A DNA stretch of 64,000 bases. Source: Edolisoma coerulescens. Its lineage: Eukaryota > Chordata > Aves > Passeriformes > Campephagidae. Position numbers and translations under genes: made by a program. The notes under the pieces were generated by a model, which had not been told where the DNA came from, searched no databases, and worked only from the letters and a program-made list of their open reading frames with translations. This document shows positions 28,401 through 42,410 of the stretch, piece by piece (position 1 is the first letter of the stretch; every line of letters begins with the position of its first letter). The stretch covers positions 124,001 to 188,000 of the forward strand of contig VWZW01002451.1 of the NCBI GenBank assembly GCA_013397115.1, in the 5' to 3' direction.

Positions 28401-31400
28401 TTGGAAACACCACCTACCCTTGCCACTATCAGGACTTTCACGCACCCTATGAATACTTTAATATTTCCTCTTGGTTATTAATGCATATGTAGGTGTCATT
28501 CCAAGCATGCAAGAGAGAGCAGGGTGTTGTGATTCCGAGCATTTCTATGTTTCACAGGTAACTACTCACAAAACTGGCACCTTTAACTCATCCATGCCAG
28601 GCCTTATCTCAATTATCCATCTTAAAATGCTCAGTAGCACAAAGGTTAAAACATGAATTGAACAAAAAATCTCAATTCCTTGGATTTTAAAAAACGCCTC
28701 CAAATCAATTCAGAAATCCTACTCTTTTCACCAACAAATCCACAGATTTTTAAACAGAGCTTTCTAAGCAGTAAGACAATATATTCCTTGATGTCCTGTG
28801 TACGCCATGGAAGAGCCTTTGATGGGGACAATCACAACAGCCTGGTTCTAGTTTCTTTCAGAATACCAAGACAAGTGCCAAATTCTTCTATACATTTGAT
28901 GAGGAGGTAAATGCTTCAACTGGATGTCTAAACATGCAGGAGAAAGATCAGAATACACTGAGATCAAAAAGGGACAGTCACAGAGCTGACTTGAATTATG
29001 AACTGAACAGAAACAAAATCCACCACATTTATTGGTCAAAACCAACCCAATATACTTTGAAGAAAAATAAACAAAAAAACCTTAAATAACACATTTTTTA
29101 CATCACTGTAAAAAAGCAAGTTAGTTAAGTTCCTTGTGGTAGATCTCCTAAAAAAGCCAAGGAGACAGACTGGTGGATTGACATCATTTCTCGTATCTTG
29201 CATCACTAGATGATTTAGTAAGGTGAATATTTACACTGCATCTCACAAAATTTTTTTTGTTTTAACCAACAATTAGTAAAACAGGATTCTAGTTTCATCT
29301 CCCTCCTGTGTCTGAATCAGTAACTGTTTGATAATTACAAAAACTTTCTCCAAAGGTTAGCCCTTTTGACTCTAGAGAATGAATTCCCTGCTTCACTATC
29401 AAAAATTCAGAATTTAAACAAGAAAGCCACTACGGATCCAAAATTTTGTCCCCGTAGCATTTAAAAGCAAAGATAAGTAAAATGTAAGTGACAACACAGG
29501 GCGTCTGTAGTTTTAAAAACTCAAACATGTTTGTTTTGTTAAGAGGTGTTATTGCAGCCTTTCTGATATTTGTTATCTTATTAAAATAGCCACTAGAAAA
29601 GTGATCAAAAGGCACATTACCTTAAAAAGTTTGAGGAAGACTATCGTGGGAATACTTGAGATTACCTGACATTGACATGGAGACAATTCATGACATGCAG
29701 AAAGCAGTGGGAAATCAACATAGCTAAGGAGAACTTCAGAAGTCTGAGGGTTCAAGAAAGAGTTATCCAGAGCACATGAGCTAACCCAGACTAACTGGTG
29801 CCTTCTCCCCCTACTCTGTCATTACCCATCAGTAATAGATGGTTTAATACTAGAAATGTATTATGTGGTTTTTCACTCTTGGCAATAACTTCCAGAAACA
29901 GCAGACAAATCCAAAATATAATCCAGTTTGAAACAACTGTGCATGTATATTAAACGAGTTGCTACCAGCAAATAACAAAAAAAATGCCTTCCTGAATCCA
30001 AATAATCCCATTTTCCTTCCCTTTCTTTTCTGTTACATCCTTGGATCATCTTCTAAAAACATAGATCACATTTGTTTCATTCCTCAGCACGTAGCAGGGC
30101 TGAGTTCAGTTGCGCTCAGGTCTTCCCTCCACTGGCCTGCCTTTATCTCCTGATGCACCTCACCTGAGGTCCTAGCTCACACCTCTATAAAAAAGCCCAA
30201 CCTTTATTATCATACCATTTAGCATCCCCATGATCCCTGGCCGTGAGCTACACTTTTCAAAGGGCCCTTCAAGATCAGTGACCCAGCTTCACGAACAGGT
30301 GAATTTCCAAAGAGGAAATTACTACATAAGTTCCAGCAGCTAGAATTTGTTCACTCCCTACGAACATAAATGAATACATTTTAAACTATAGAAGAATACA
30401 GGAAAAAAAAGTACAGAAGAAACAAGTTTTTAAATAAAACAAAGATCAGAGGCTAAATAGCAGTGCTTTAGTTTAATATTCCTACAGGCATCTGCTAGAC
30501 TTCATTAAAGTTAATCATATTATGCATGTGCAACTTCTTAAATGGTAGAATCTTTACTGGAGCTAGTCTAACTCTTAATAAATTATTTTATAAAAATTTA
30601 TCAAGCTAATGTTGAAATAGGGACCTCTGCAATATAAAGAAATCTCTCAAGCAATATTTACATATGCTTGTTAAAAAAAAATAATCCTTTACGTTTGATT
30701 TTTATTACAGATTCATATTATAAGAGGCACAATTCTGGAGACAACTAAGAGGAAATTTAGGGGAAAAATCCCTAACTATCAGTGGAAGAGCTCTGATCTG
30801 GTAGGAATTATTTTTATTTGCATGCTTTTATGTGGGTACTACTGAAAAAAATAAATAAAATATACGCTTTCTCATGTCTGAACTTTTCAGTACGATGAAA
30901 ATAATGGGAACCTGTACATATAGGACACTATTTGCAGATAACTTGGCAGATTGACTAGTAAAAAATATTAGATCTTTCAAAAGCCAATTCTTTTACATTC
31001 TAAGTTAGAGAATGCATTAGAGGAAAAATGAGATTTTGTTCTGCTTACTAAGGAACTCGGTTGATTAAATCAGTGAAAAGCTCATTAGATATCAGATCAG
31101 TCTTTGAGTGTAAAGTAAATGGGAAAATGTAAGTAGATTTGTATTCCTCCTTAACTACTTTTTCAAGTCAAAGATACCCCTTAAAATAGTAGAGAAAATA
31201 TCAAAAATTGTGTGAAGCCTCCATATGTTTAAAAAGCAGGTTCATATAGCCAGGAAAACATTATATTAAATACATACAATGGTTACCTCAACTACTTTTG
31301 CCATTTGTACACTAAAGGTACACTAAAGCAACAAGCAATGTTTTTTCTGGACTGAAATGATATTTCTGTAAACATACACTGGAATTCCACCGTTTCATTT

Positions 31401-34400
31401 AAATTAATATGGATCTTATGGTAAATGGCCCTGGGAGAAAGCACATTTCTGATGTCTTTGCATGAAACACATACCTTCCCGAAACACTTCCTGTCTTGCA
31501 CCCGTTTTTGGATATTATCACTGTTGTCTGACAAGAATGAGGTCAGCTAGGATTTGTAGCGATACTTTACAGCAGCTGTCCGGCATTTCTTTGAAACTCC
31601 ACAAGCCTTTAACTCCTTAACTGCCTCACCAAAACAGACATTGCAGTCTTGCAGGAACACTGGAAGAATAATGACTTTTCAGGGTGCTGAACAGTCTCAA
31701 AGGGCTTAACAGAGGGAAGTAAAAGACTGAGCTTTTCAGGTGAGCAAAAATGAGCAAGATCATGAAGAGGGCATGCAATGAGAACTTGAGAAGTGTTACC
31801 ACCTTTGTGGCAGCCAGGCCAAATCAGGGATGGGGAGACAAGACAACATGATATATGCAGAAAAAAGAGACACATTGTGCTTGAAAAACAGCAGAGAGAC
31901 ACCCAGGTTTAAAATAGTCACGTTTATCAGCATTCTCCCACAGAGACCCACTTGGCTGACTCTCAGCAAATAAAACTGTCCATTTGCTCAGTAGGACCAA
32001 TAAAACTGCACTAAAATTGTATAAGCAGCAAAGAGTACTCTGATCTTGCACAGAGCTTAGTTATAGGATGACACAACAAACTTCCATCCCCAATACCCTC
32101 ACAAAACTTCCTGGTGTTTTAAAACTAGCTGTCTCAGGTCAGGCTGACAGTCTCAAAAGAAACCTTTTAAAGTCATTTAGGAAGCAGCATTCACACAATC
32201 ACTAGCATGAGCTCAGTGCATGAATGAATCTTTCAGGAGCAAAAATTTGATCTGTATCAATCATGGCCATATTTCCATTAAACAAGCCAAAATCTGCACC
32301 TGTGTTATACTGGCTGTGGGAGGGCAGACAGAGCCACAAAGATGCAGGTTAATGGTACCTGGCACACAAGCTTTACTTGTATAAAAGTTAATGTGTTTAA
32401 TTATTTTTAAGTTCCACTCCTGGTGTAAATTTACTGGCGATCAGTTTACTGAATTGCACTGGCCAGGGTTTCCCTTTGAGCAGCTTTAAGACGATACAAA
32501 CTTACTTACATCATCAAACACGAGTTTCTTTGCTTTGTTGCTTTTCGACACATTGTGTAAGAACTGTAGAGGAGACAAGAAGAGTTCTACGCCACACCAC
32601 AATCTCTCCAATTCAGGCACCAGAAAAGGCTCTGAGAGAACAGCAACTAGGAGTGCAGAATACATTTTAAAAATTCTCAGCTATGAGACTGGTGAGAGAC
32701 TGTGATCATGCAGCACAAATAACCTGATAAGAGTGATATCCACAGCTTCTTACTTTCCTTTTTCACTGTGTGTTTACAGGTGTTGCACACATCTTCCCCC
32801 TTTATGTACAGTGATCCTAGTTTGCGTCTTCTTCCAAGAATACTGTGATGACTTTGTGATTTAAACCATAATTTAGTTACAATATTAAGGTTGGCATGGT
32901 TTTAAAAGACCAGCATTCCTCCTTAGGCTCCATACTGCTCACACTTCGCAGTGTTTTGGCAGCAAGCAACTTGGCTTATCTGTTATCAGACTGTGTAACA
33001 CTTCAGAATGCACAACAGATCTAAGAAAGCATTTACGAACTCAGCTTGGGGGAAGAAAAAGATTTAAAAGCAAATCTCTCACAAAACTGATTCCGTGTTA
33101 CAAAAGTCTCTGTATGCCTTTGGCAGCTTCTGTTGCCACCTGAGGCAGGGCGTATCCACATGTAATGTATGTTATACATGTGCGTGCAGGTCTGCAGGAC
33201 AACCTCTGTGCTTCCTTCCAAATGGCAACTTTTCAAGAAGCAGCTGCCACTGTGCACCTCATTGTGTACAGTAGCTCAAGCTAAAAGCTGAGAAGCAAGT
33301 CAACACACAAGAAATTAGCTCAGCAAACCAAGCAAAACACGAAGAATGAAAAAGTAAGCAATTTCCAGTCGCTTCACCCGGCTCATGAATCAAATGAACA
33401 AATGCTCATGAAGCAAATAACATTCAAATGAATGTTCCTTGTCCTATCACAACAGTTCCTGATGAACTGAGTTACAATGATTAGAGTAAATATGTATTTA
33501 ATGTTATTATACATTATTAAAAGATAAAATAGAGGCAACCAATTAAATTATAGTAGACCAGAAATATTTTGGGGTTTGAAACAATTGCAAAAGCTCACAT
33601 GTTCCTGTAGACTCATACAACAATTCAAATTAGTTTGTCTTGGGCACCTAACTGTCCAAATACAAGCAACGTGTTCTTTAGGGACAAATTATCTTGATGA
33701 AATGGGGACAAACTGCCCAATCTTACAGGCAGGTTACATGATTAATTTTAGCTTTTACTTACTGATGAATCATTGACTTCATCTTAGTCTAGCTTTAAGT
33801 GCCTATAATTGGCCTTTCCGTAAGCCTATTGTGAGGCTTATGCACAAGTACCTTAGTGTTAAAGGGGAGAGGGGTGGAAGAGAGGAAGACATGGGAAACC
33901 AGTTAGGAAGACTTTGTGTGAAAACCCAGTCTGAGACACACAAAAGAAAATGCAGTAAAAGAAACTCTAGGAGCTCCAGCTGCTTCACCTGATACATGCA
34001 GGTTGATTTTAAAATGTTCACAGCAGCCTTCAGCAAAGTATCACCTATCCTAAAAGACTTGTAGTTTGAGGCATGTGAATGTTCACTGGTTCACTCAGTC
34101 GAACAAAAGCAGACAGGATCAAGAAGGAAGCCTGAATCATTTTGCCAAAGCTAACAGGAAAGCAACCCCTGACAGTTTTGGTACAGATTCTGCTCCGGAA
34201 ATATAAGAACCAGGAAATATAAATAAGGAAAAAAAAATTCACAAAGTCTTATGAGGACTGCAAAATAATTTCCATGGGAATGCAGAGGAAGTCTCATCCC
34301 TTGTGATACCTTAAACTAGATGGAAAAAAAATAGTGGAAAGTAACCCAAGGAAAAAGCTAGTACTGGCAAGTAGGCAGGCTATATGGAATACATATTTTT

Positions 34401-35643
34401 CTTGCATCTCTGACTTCTATTAACATTTTTGTGGCTCTTGAGGCAGCAAGGTAGGAGCTTTGGTTTATACTCCATAAACACAAGCCAAAAGCCTCCCACA
34501 GTTCCATTTGGTAACTTCAGCTTAACATGCTCAAATATACACAGACTTCTGACAATGATTCAAGTTCCCACTCAAACATAAACTATGCCAAAAAACACCC
34601 AAGATTATTTCAGCTAATAAACACTTGGTTAAAAAACATGTCAAATCAACTTGGTCTTTACATCAATTTAAAAGCCTCTTACCACAATCATTGCCTGAAC
34701 CACAGTGTGCTGCAGGAAGTACCAAAAGAAAAAGATGATTGATAACATTCTCACAGTGTTCCTCTGACTGTCATCACTTCTGTGGCTGCACAAAGCTTAG
34801 GATCCTGCAGTTGGAAAAGGGATTCTCCTGCACTGGGCTTGTATTGTGAAAATCATTTTAAGGATGCCAACATCCTGACTCCTGAAGACTAGGATTTGGG
34901 ACAAATACTGTACCAAAATTTAGTTCTTAAAACTAAATAGATCAAAACTAAATAGTTCTTGTCCAAGAGGCTTTTCCAATGTAAGTAACATCTCTAATAG
35001 ACCATTCTTATGAGCAATTACAGAAAAGTAAGGCAAATTTCCACCAGACAGAAGAAAGAAACACAGCAGAAACGCGCATCAGGTAAAACATGGATTGGAA
35101 AACCATCCCCAGTAGCAATTATAGCAGCTAAAAGCTGCTTTTCCTCATCAGGACTGAGGCACGTTTGAGAGGCTATACTGAAGTGTACCCGTTTCGGTAC
35201 GAGTAAGCCTTTTCCTTCACAACTACCATTCTGAAGCTAACCATGGACAAATAAATATTAAATTTGCTCAAAACACTTGAGACAAAAGTTCTTAGACAAC
35301 CCAGTTCAACAGAAAACACAAGTATCCAAACACAATGTCCTGTTTCCATATGCATTTTCTCCTACAGAATGGTGACATGAACTAAAATTTAATTCCCACT
35401 GAGAGATCTGTTGACTACTCATGGAAAAATGAATCACTCTTCTCAATGGAAATAACAACTCGTGACAGCAGTTAACTTCTGGTGTATAAAGTGATTGCAT
35501 GGGCAAAGTTAGCCCGACTCCCTACTGTACATAAATAGTGGATTGATAGAAAAGCTATTTTACTACCTAGCTTTAAAAGGTACTGGAGAATTAATAGTCT
35601 AGAGTCTCACCTGTGCTACAGGAAAAATGCACCAGGAAAGGCA
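22432..35643. other. Non-coding DNA, no gene recognised
   Basis: AT-rich, featureless to the eye apart from a G-run/C-run hairpin at 25626-25646 and a 12-base direct repeat AAAACTAAATAG at 34929 and 34944. The 27313-27874 area carries overlapping frames of 66-135 codons on both strands in a mildly GC-richer stretch; none matches a protein I know. Confidence 0.55.
25626..25646. repeat. G-run / C-run mini-hairpin
   Basis: GGGGGCGGGGGGG followed by AAA and CCCCC. The last five G pair perfectly with the five C around an AAA loop. An unusual GC-only island in AT-rich surroundings. Confidence 0.8.
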
Positions 35644-35990
35644 GAGGCTGATCTAGTTCAACAACCTTTCTGACAGTGGCCAAAAGCAGATGATTGCACA
35701 AAGACAGCAGTGGGAGTGATCCTTCTCCTAGCATGCCCTCAGCTGTCACTTAAGGATTTAAGCTGCCTTCAGAACATCCTGCTAAACTACCACAACCAAA
35801 CTGTTCCTCTGTGAATCTCCTCAGTGAATGCACTGACACCTCTGGCCTCAGCTGTATCCTCTGGCACTCACCTCAGTGGTTTAGCTAAATGTTGTACATC
35901 AAAGTACTCCACTTTGTTTCAGTTCTGTGATCCACTGAGTGTCCCCCATCATCATGCTATGAGCAAATAACTATTTCTATTTACTTCATG
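35644..35990 (-). mobile_element. Ancient, degraded CR1/L3-type LINE 3' end
   Basis: Read on the - strand, the sequence resembles the 3' end of an old amniote CR1/L3-type element. On the + strand the recognisable blocks are GATCTAGTTCAACAACC, TCTGACAGTGGCCAAAAGCA, GTGATCCTTCTCCTAGCAT, CTGTATCCTCTGGCACTCA, AAGTACTCCACTTTGTTTC and GTGTCCCCCATC, in the order known from reptile copies. Substitutions and small gaps are spread throughout, which fits a very old insertion. The left boundary is good to about 10 bases and the right boundary is vague. The match is from memory of the consensus. Confidence 0.7.
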
Positions 35991-36689
35991 TGTGCTGCTC
36001 AGGATATCTGAGTCCTAAATCCCATGCGTCTTACACATTTTCTTTCCCATTTGAGCAGTCATGGTCTGCTTGTCCTACGACATAAGAGCATAGGTAGTCT
36101 GGTGCTACTTTACATTTTATGAAGATAGGGAATTGACTGCATCCCATACCCAAAATATGCTTCCACAAAGGCATTATGATGCCTTCTGGTTTAGTTTACC
36201 TGCTGTATTAAAGCGCTCTGTTTTCTGAGCAGTGCTAGAGACTAAGATGAAGTACTCCCAGAACAATGACAAGGGATCCCCCACAAGACCTCTTTGCTGA
36301 GTATCAGTTCCTAATAACTGCCTCAGGACTTTTTCTTAGAGATAGAAGTAACTAATTAAATAGGTTGATAAGCCACCTATTTTCATAATTTTCCTGCTAC
36401 AATTCTGACACTAATTCTTCAGCAAAACAAACTCTGGTATGTTGCACTGAACAAGAAGCTCAAGTGTGAAAACCTTCCTGCACAAACACTTATATTAAGA
36501 GATCTGATTCTGGACACGGAATCATCCTTTTTTTATAATGTGTCATGGTCTCAGCCCTTAAAATTTTCCCTCACAGTGGAGTGTGTTTGCATACATGTAT
36601 GCTTAGATAGTTTTAGAGACAGGTAATTTTATATATGTAAACACATATAAACCTTATTTGTGTCCCACAGTAGGGCACAGAGTTATTCA

Positions 36690-37100
36690 CAGCCTTCCAG
36701 ATGCTCTGTCCAGTTCACCCTGCGTGCACAGCTTCCCTAAGACAAAGATGACACTCCAACATCGGTGGCAGGGCCACTTCCCCAAAACTGTCATCCATGT
36801 TTTGTCAAGGGCTTCTTTCCTCCCTCCCTTCTGCCCCTTCATCCTCCCAGGCCATCCTGCTGTCCCCAGTGCCAAGGTCAGCAGGTGCAGAGGTGCTCTG
36901 TGCTCCACAGCACAGCAGCAAACCCGGAGGCAGCCGGGGCGAGGAGCACAGGAGCACTGCAGGGACACGCGGGACCCCTCGGAGCAGTGCTGGCAAACAT
37001 CACTGCTGCAGCAGCTGGACCGTGGCCAAACCCTGCCTTTGCTGGACCTGCCAGGCCAGGGAGCAGATGACCAGAGCCCATGCCTGACCATGCAGCTGCA
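36690..37100. other. GC-rich patch with overlapping open frames
   Basis: GC content is visibly much higher than in the flanks, with some CpG (for example around 36920-36985). All six frames hold unusually long open stretches, the longest 187 codons (36658-37221, + strand). The translations are rich in P, Q, S, C and A with no known domain, and good open frames exist on both strands, as expected from stop-poor GC-rich DNA. It might be an unrecognised non-coding exon, a regulatory element or a decayed repeat. Confidence 0.45.
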
Positions 37101-38206
37101 AATTCAACAAAGCTGTGCCTTACAAGTATCGCACAGGCCCTTTGGGAAGGCAGCCTTAAATCTCCGCAGGGTTACGTCTAGCACAGGTGGCCTGTATAGC
37201 TTCACAGGATACTGGTCTTAATATTTTTTTCAAAGCTTCCTCACTACATTTATTACTGTAGTAGTGACTAAGCCTCCAAACTATTTTTACAGGCCCTGAA
37301 CAATAGTAATCATTTAGGATCAAGTTCTGCTTGCTAAACTGAATTGTATCTAGTCTACATTATTAAAGCCCCACATCTCTGACACACTCTGTTGATCACA
37401 GAACATAAAGGATATCAGTTGGGATGTCACTGGCTTAACAGACATTTGAAGAACACCACAAGAACAAGAATTTGCTAAAAGGCTTCCTCATTGTTCAGAT
37501 CCCAAAGAAACGCAGTGCATTGCAATATCCCCTTAGCAACAACTTTGTTTTGAAAGGCACAATGCAGATGCAGTAAGGTAATCAGGTTTCTGAATGATCA
37601 CTCTTGTTAATTTTTTTAAGTGGCATTTAGGAACCCTGTCTAGGACCTAGCAGGACATTAAGAAGTTGTATACATCATGTTCAAATAAAGCGAAACTAAA
37701 TCTAGAATATACATTTGCAAAAGGCTACTTCCATTTCAGCCAAAAAAGACTGGATTTTACTTAACTCATAGGAGAGCAACTTATTCAAATTTAATTCTAT
37801 TTCCTGAAACAAGAAGCCCTACTATTTACTGTTGAAGCCTTTGCCTGTCACCACATACATTTTAAAGAAATCACTGGTGTTAAAGAGATGGGTACATTTC
37901 AGCTGTACAGCTCTAATTTGCACGAAGCTGAAACTGTGACCTAAACAATCTCACTATGTAAATGCTCTGAGGATAAACCTACATAGTTTGTCTTAAGCTC
38001 ATGCAAAAAAAGAGAAGAATGATGAACAGTATTCCTGACATTATTAAGGCCAGGGTTAAAAGCCACAATTATGTAATATTTATCATACATATACATTTCT
38101 TCCATATTTTTTCCTTCAATTCTAACCCTAAAAACCAAAATGGACAGTCAGTTTTACTTCTCAGTTATGAATATACCTTCCCCTCTCTTATCCCAGTAAA
38201 TTCTAT

Positions 38207-38317
38207 GGTTTGGTGGTTGTAATGGAGGGTTTTTTGTGGTGGCAGTGGTGGTTCTCTGGTGGGGTTTTTTCTGGTTCATGTTGGGGGGTTTTGTGTGTAT
38301 GTGTTGGGGTTTTTTTC
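38207..38317. repeat. G/T-rich low-complexity tract with G-runs
   Basis: GGTGGTTG and GTGGTGG units alternate with TTTTTT, and four runs of three to six G occur with long spacers. The + strand could form a loose G-quadruplex, but the spacers are long, so this is weak. Confidence 0.8.
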
Positions 38318-39122
38318 TCATTTTCTTCATTTTTAAGGCTGTATGGCAAGAAAATGACTAAACCTTAAATTAAACATCTTCCTGTCTCTACATTTATTTC
38401 CTTAATTAATAAATATGCTTGTGTTAACAAGAGACCTTTAACATGCTACATTTTGAGACTGTCCAGACTATACTTAAAGGAAAATACATGTACTCAGAGT
38501 TATAGGAGCAGTAGAAGTCACAAAATACCGTCCCTAACCCTGTAATCCAATCTTGCACGTGTAGCCCCACAGACTTTATTGGGCCTATCAGCACAAAGAA
38601 AGCTTGCAGAATCCCACCATGTGCACTGCATATTTGGTTTTAAATGATACACGACAGATTCTCTGGCCTTTGATTTAAAAGCCTTACCTTTATTTTACCT
38701 CTGGACATTTAACTTAAATTTTGGTGTCAGAGAATTAATGTGATCTGTGATTGTTCCTCAAATAGAACTGCTTGCACATACAGGAACATTTAGCTACTCA
38801 AGGCTGTGCATCATCTTAAGGTAAATCCATTCTACTGTTAACACTTTTTAAATACTTATTCACTCAAACAGAACTGATTTGAACAGAGTACTAAGAAAAA
38901 CTATCCTCTTAGAGAAAGAACGTAAATACTATTAATGCATGGGAACATATGATCACTACATGCACACACCTGCTGTGCACTGAAATGACTCCTTTACAAC
39001 CACCCAGTAATCAAAAGGGGGAAGGGGTGTCCACTTTGGAATTTATCTTTTTTTTTCCACACTAAGCAAATGTTCACAGACAAACTTACAAGTCAGAAGT
39101 TTGACCAGGCAGTATCTTTTCC

Positions 39123-39148
39123 ATATATATATATATATATATACACAC
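39123..39148. repeat. AT dinucleotide microsatellite
   Basis: About ten AT units in a row, followed by ACACAC. Likely polymorphic in length. Confidence 0.9.
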
Positions 39149-42100
39149 TATATCTATAGGAGAGGTGTCTGTACCTTCAGATGATGAGGTGCACAGCTAC
39201 TGTCAGAAGTGGCATTAACTCGCTGGCTTATTGTATAACAAATTAGCATTGTTTATGTGCAGAAGAGGCATGGTGCTCTCAGGAGCTAAACATTAGCTTC
39301 TGCTAAAATAATTTTGGCGAAGCCCTGCTAAGCAGCAAGCTAAGGAAGCTGTCTGTGCTTGCAGGATATGACTCATTGCTTCGTTAGGAAGGACTTGCAT
39401 GTTAAATGCAAACATTTGGAGTCACCTGTTCATGCCCTCCTCAACACACCTAAAAAACTGTAGACTTGTCCTCAGCTTCCAGGAAAACACCAGTAGGAAT
39501 GTAATATATTTGCCATCAAGACCAAAAAAGCAATTTCAACAGGGCTCTCCTGGCAGATCACCCCATTTATGATAACTGCTGCTCAGGGAGCAGTTCCTTC
39601 CCCGATGTTCTCATTACTTGCAGGGCTGAACACAGGCATTAGAAGGGTCCCTACTGTGTCCTTCGGGTTCCACCTTGCTTCCGCCTAGTCCCACAGTTTG
39701 TCACTGGCCATCAGAGGCAGGTGGACAAGCTTTCTGCACGTCTCCAGCACCAACACACATGTAACAAAGCTGCACCAAAATGTAGGACAACTGGTGCCAA
39801 GCAGTTAAGCTGGTCAATACAAAGATTCTGCTTTCATTTTAAGTACCATTCTTCCAAAAGAATAAACAGGTGTTTCAAGTGGTCTTTTCAGAGAGGCCTT
39901 TAGAGGTGTGGGGATGGGGAAGAAGGCATCCAGATCCTGGTGTTCCCTTAGGACCTCTCTGAACATCAGACTCTTGCAAAATATTCACAGATGCTCGCAT
40001 TTAAATCTGCAAAATCCATTTCCTCCACTCTCGCTAGCCACTGGGCTAGCAGCTGGCCAGAGACACATTCTATTTGAACAAGTGGAAAAACAAAGAGAGG
40101 AACAAACAACAGTATGTGCTCTACGCCACCTCTCAAGCCTTTCTCCCAAGGACTCAGCTACAGTATCATCAAAACCAGGATGAAGTCACAGCTGCAGCCA
40201 CAAATCAATGCTTTTGCCTTTACATGTGAACCTCATGTGGCAAAACTGTGGGGTCCTTATGCAGCAATGAAAGGAATATATGGGTTTTCTCTACCTGCCC
40301 TATGCCAAAACACAGATGATGGCCTCAAGACCAAACTTCCAACACGGGGGAAAAAAAAGAAGAAAGCACAGCTAGTGACAGAGAAGAGGGACATTTACCT
40401 GGCTCACTGACCTCCATCCTACTTCCTTTGGACTGGGAGGAGGCATTTTAACCTCACTGCTTACAAGAAACTTCCTATTAGAAAGCTGAGGTTTCCAGTA
40501 TGTTTTTATTGCATTTTCCAAAGCTGCGTCATCAGAGCAGGGCCTATTCCTATGGGAATACTGTAAGGCGTTATAATAAATAATATGGAATGTCATGGCT
40601 AGTAAAACATGTAATGTGAAAACATACAAAAATTAATTTCACTGTGTACAGTTACTTTTAAAATTCTGTGCTTTTCACATTTTCCTGGCAGACACATATA
40701 GCCACAGTCACTAATTAATATGAACAATATTAAAAAATATAAGCCACAATTGTAATTTTACTTTCATTTATTTAAGGCAATAATAAATTTTAATGAAAAA
40801 AAAATCTTTAAAAACTAAAAACAAACTACAAAGCTGACTTGAGAATCTACAAGGAAGCTCACATTTCCTGTGTGTTCATTTGTGTGGAGGTGAAAATGCA
40901 CTAGATAATTTAAAATATCCTGCTGCCATAACATCAACAGGTAGAACTAGAGGTTAACAAGAACAAAACAAAAGAATAAAAGGAGACAAAGAAAACTAAG
41001 GAAAAAGACTCCAAAACAACAAACAGCAGAAATACACAACACTGATTTCCACTTGCACCAAAGTCTAGAAATTAATGTCTTCAAAATTTCTCAGGAGCAC
41101 CTTGTGACCCCAGGGCACTCTTACCAAAACCCTGCAACTGGTCCTCATGCATCATGGCAAGAGTCCTATGGCAGCATACATGGAGTTGGATAAGCAGGAT
41201 ACAGGGCAGTGCCAGTCAGCACTCCTGGCTCAGAGGTGAGGAGGGAGCTCCTGCCATTCATCCCTTCCCCTCACCAAAACCCCAAACCTAAACCCTCTAT
41301 TCCACAGACAATAAGGTCTAATTTGCATAGGAAAGTGAGCAGATTTGAGATCTGAGGGAGATATTATTTTCATTAAACTCCTGGGAAAAATATTTTGGAT
41401 ATTTATCCAAATTTTCCTCTTGAATATTAAATATGGAGGACGTGAACATGGGGACAAGTTGAGGAATCTTCCATGGCCATGCATGTGTTGTAATTTTGTA
41501 GCTGCAGCTGGAAGAGGAAAATGCCAGAGCCAATTTTTTGCACTACTAAGGATTATCCCCGTCAGACAAAAAGATGTTAGCCTGCTGTTACACACTGAGG
41601 TATTGCCATGAATGAGAAAAGCAAGCAAGGAGAAAATAAAACAGTATGACACTAGTTTTGTATTATAGACTACAAAGAAAAACTCAGTATTTCTCCAAAG
41701 TGTCAAATCACAGAATGTAAAGAAGACCAAAACTTTAGGATATACAAAGAAAATCCAATCCACAGCTAAAAGAAAACCCTAAAATCTACAAAAAGTGAAT
41801 TATTTGATTTATAAAATCAACAAAAGATTACTGTCCAATTTCTAGATAGCAGTAGAACACAGTCATTGATGGAGATGGTATTAAAAAAGTTTGGCTCAAA
41901 ATAACAACTGACAAAAAAAACCCTAACCCACCAACTTGGAAGCCCTAGGTTTAGATACATGCCTGAAGTCCTACCTAGCACCCCCAATGCTTTGTGGCAG
42001 CATGACAAAACCAGTAAAAAGCTTCAAAAGAGAAACACTATTCTCAACAGCTTCTAAGAGTTAAGAGCTCTCTGCTATCAGAGAGCCTATAAAGAATTGG

Positions 42101-42320
42101 TCTGAATGATAAAAGATGCAGTTCATGAAGCAAACAGACATAAGAAATAGATAAGAAAGAAAACCCAGGCCTTAGAGCATAAAAATCAATTTATTTTCCT
42201 GAATGGTGTCTAAAGGTGGGGAATTCCAGCTTAGGGAGAAGTTCACAAACTTTCAAAGCTTAGCTCATATGTGTTCTGTGTTGCTTTGATGTAAAAGGAG
42301 ATATATAGAGATTTTTGGAC

Positions 42321-42410
42321 AAATCAAACCAAAACCAAGGAGCAAAAAACCAACCCCCAGAACAAACAAACAAAAATGAAACAAAAACAAAGAAACAAAC
42401 AAACAAAGAT
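42321..42410. repeat. A/C-rich tract with CAAA repeats
   Basis: Degenerate ACAA and CAAA units, the best run being AACAAACAAACAAA at 42361-42374 and again at 42393-42406. Confidence 0.8.

Noticed and set aside
36542..36600. TGTCATGGTCTCAGCCC resembling the start of an avian retroviral LTR
   Set aside because: Only a short similarity; no matching 3' end, target duplication or internal retroviral sequence.
41230..41763. 177-codon - strand frame rich in F, L and I
   Set aside because: Hydrophobic content reflects AT-rich DNA; no family or regular membrane topology recognised, and overlapping frames exist on the other strand.
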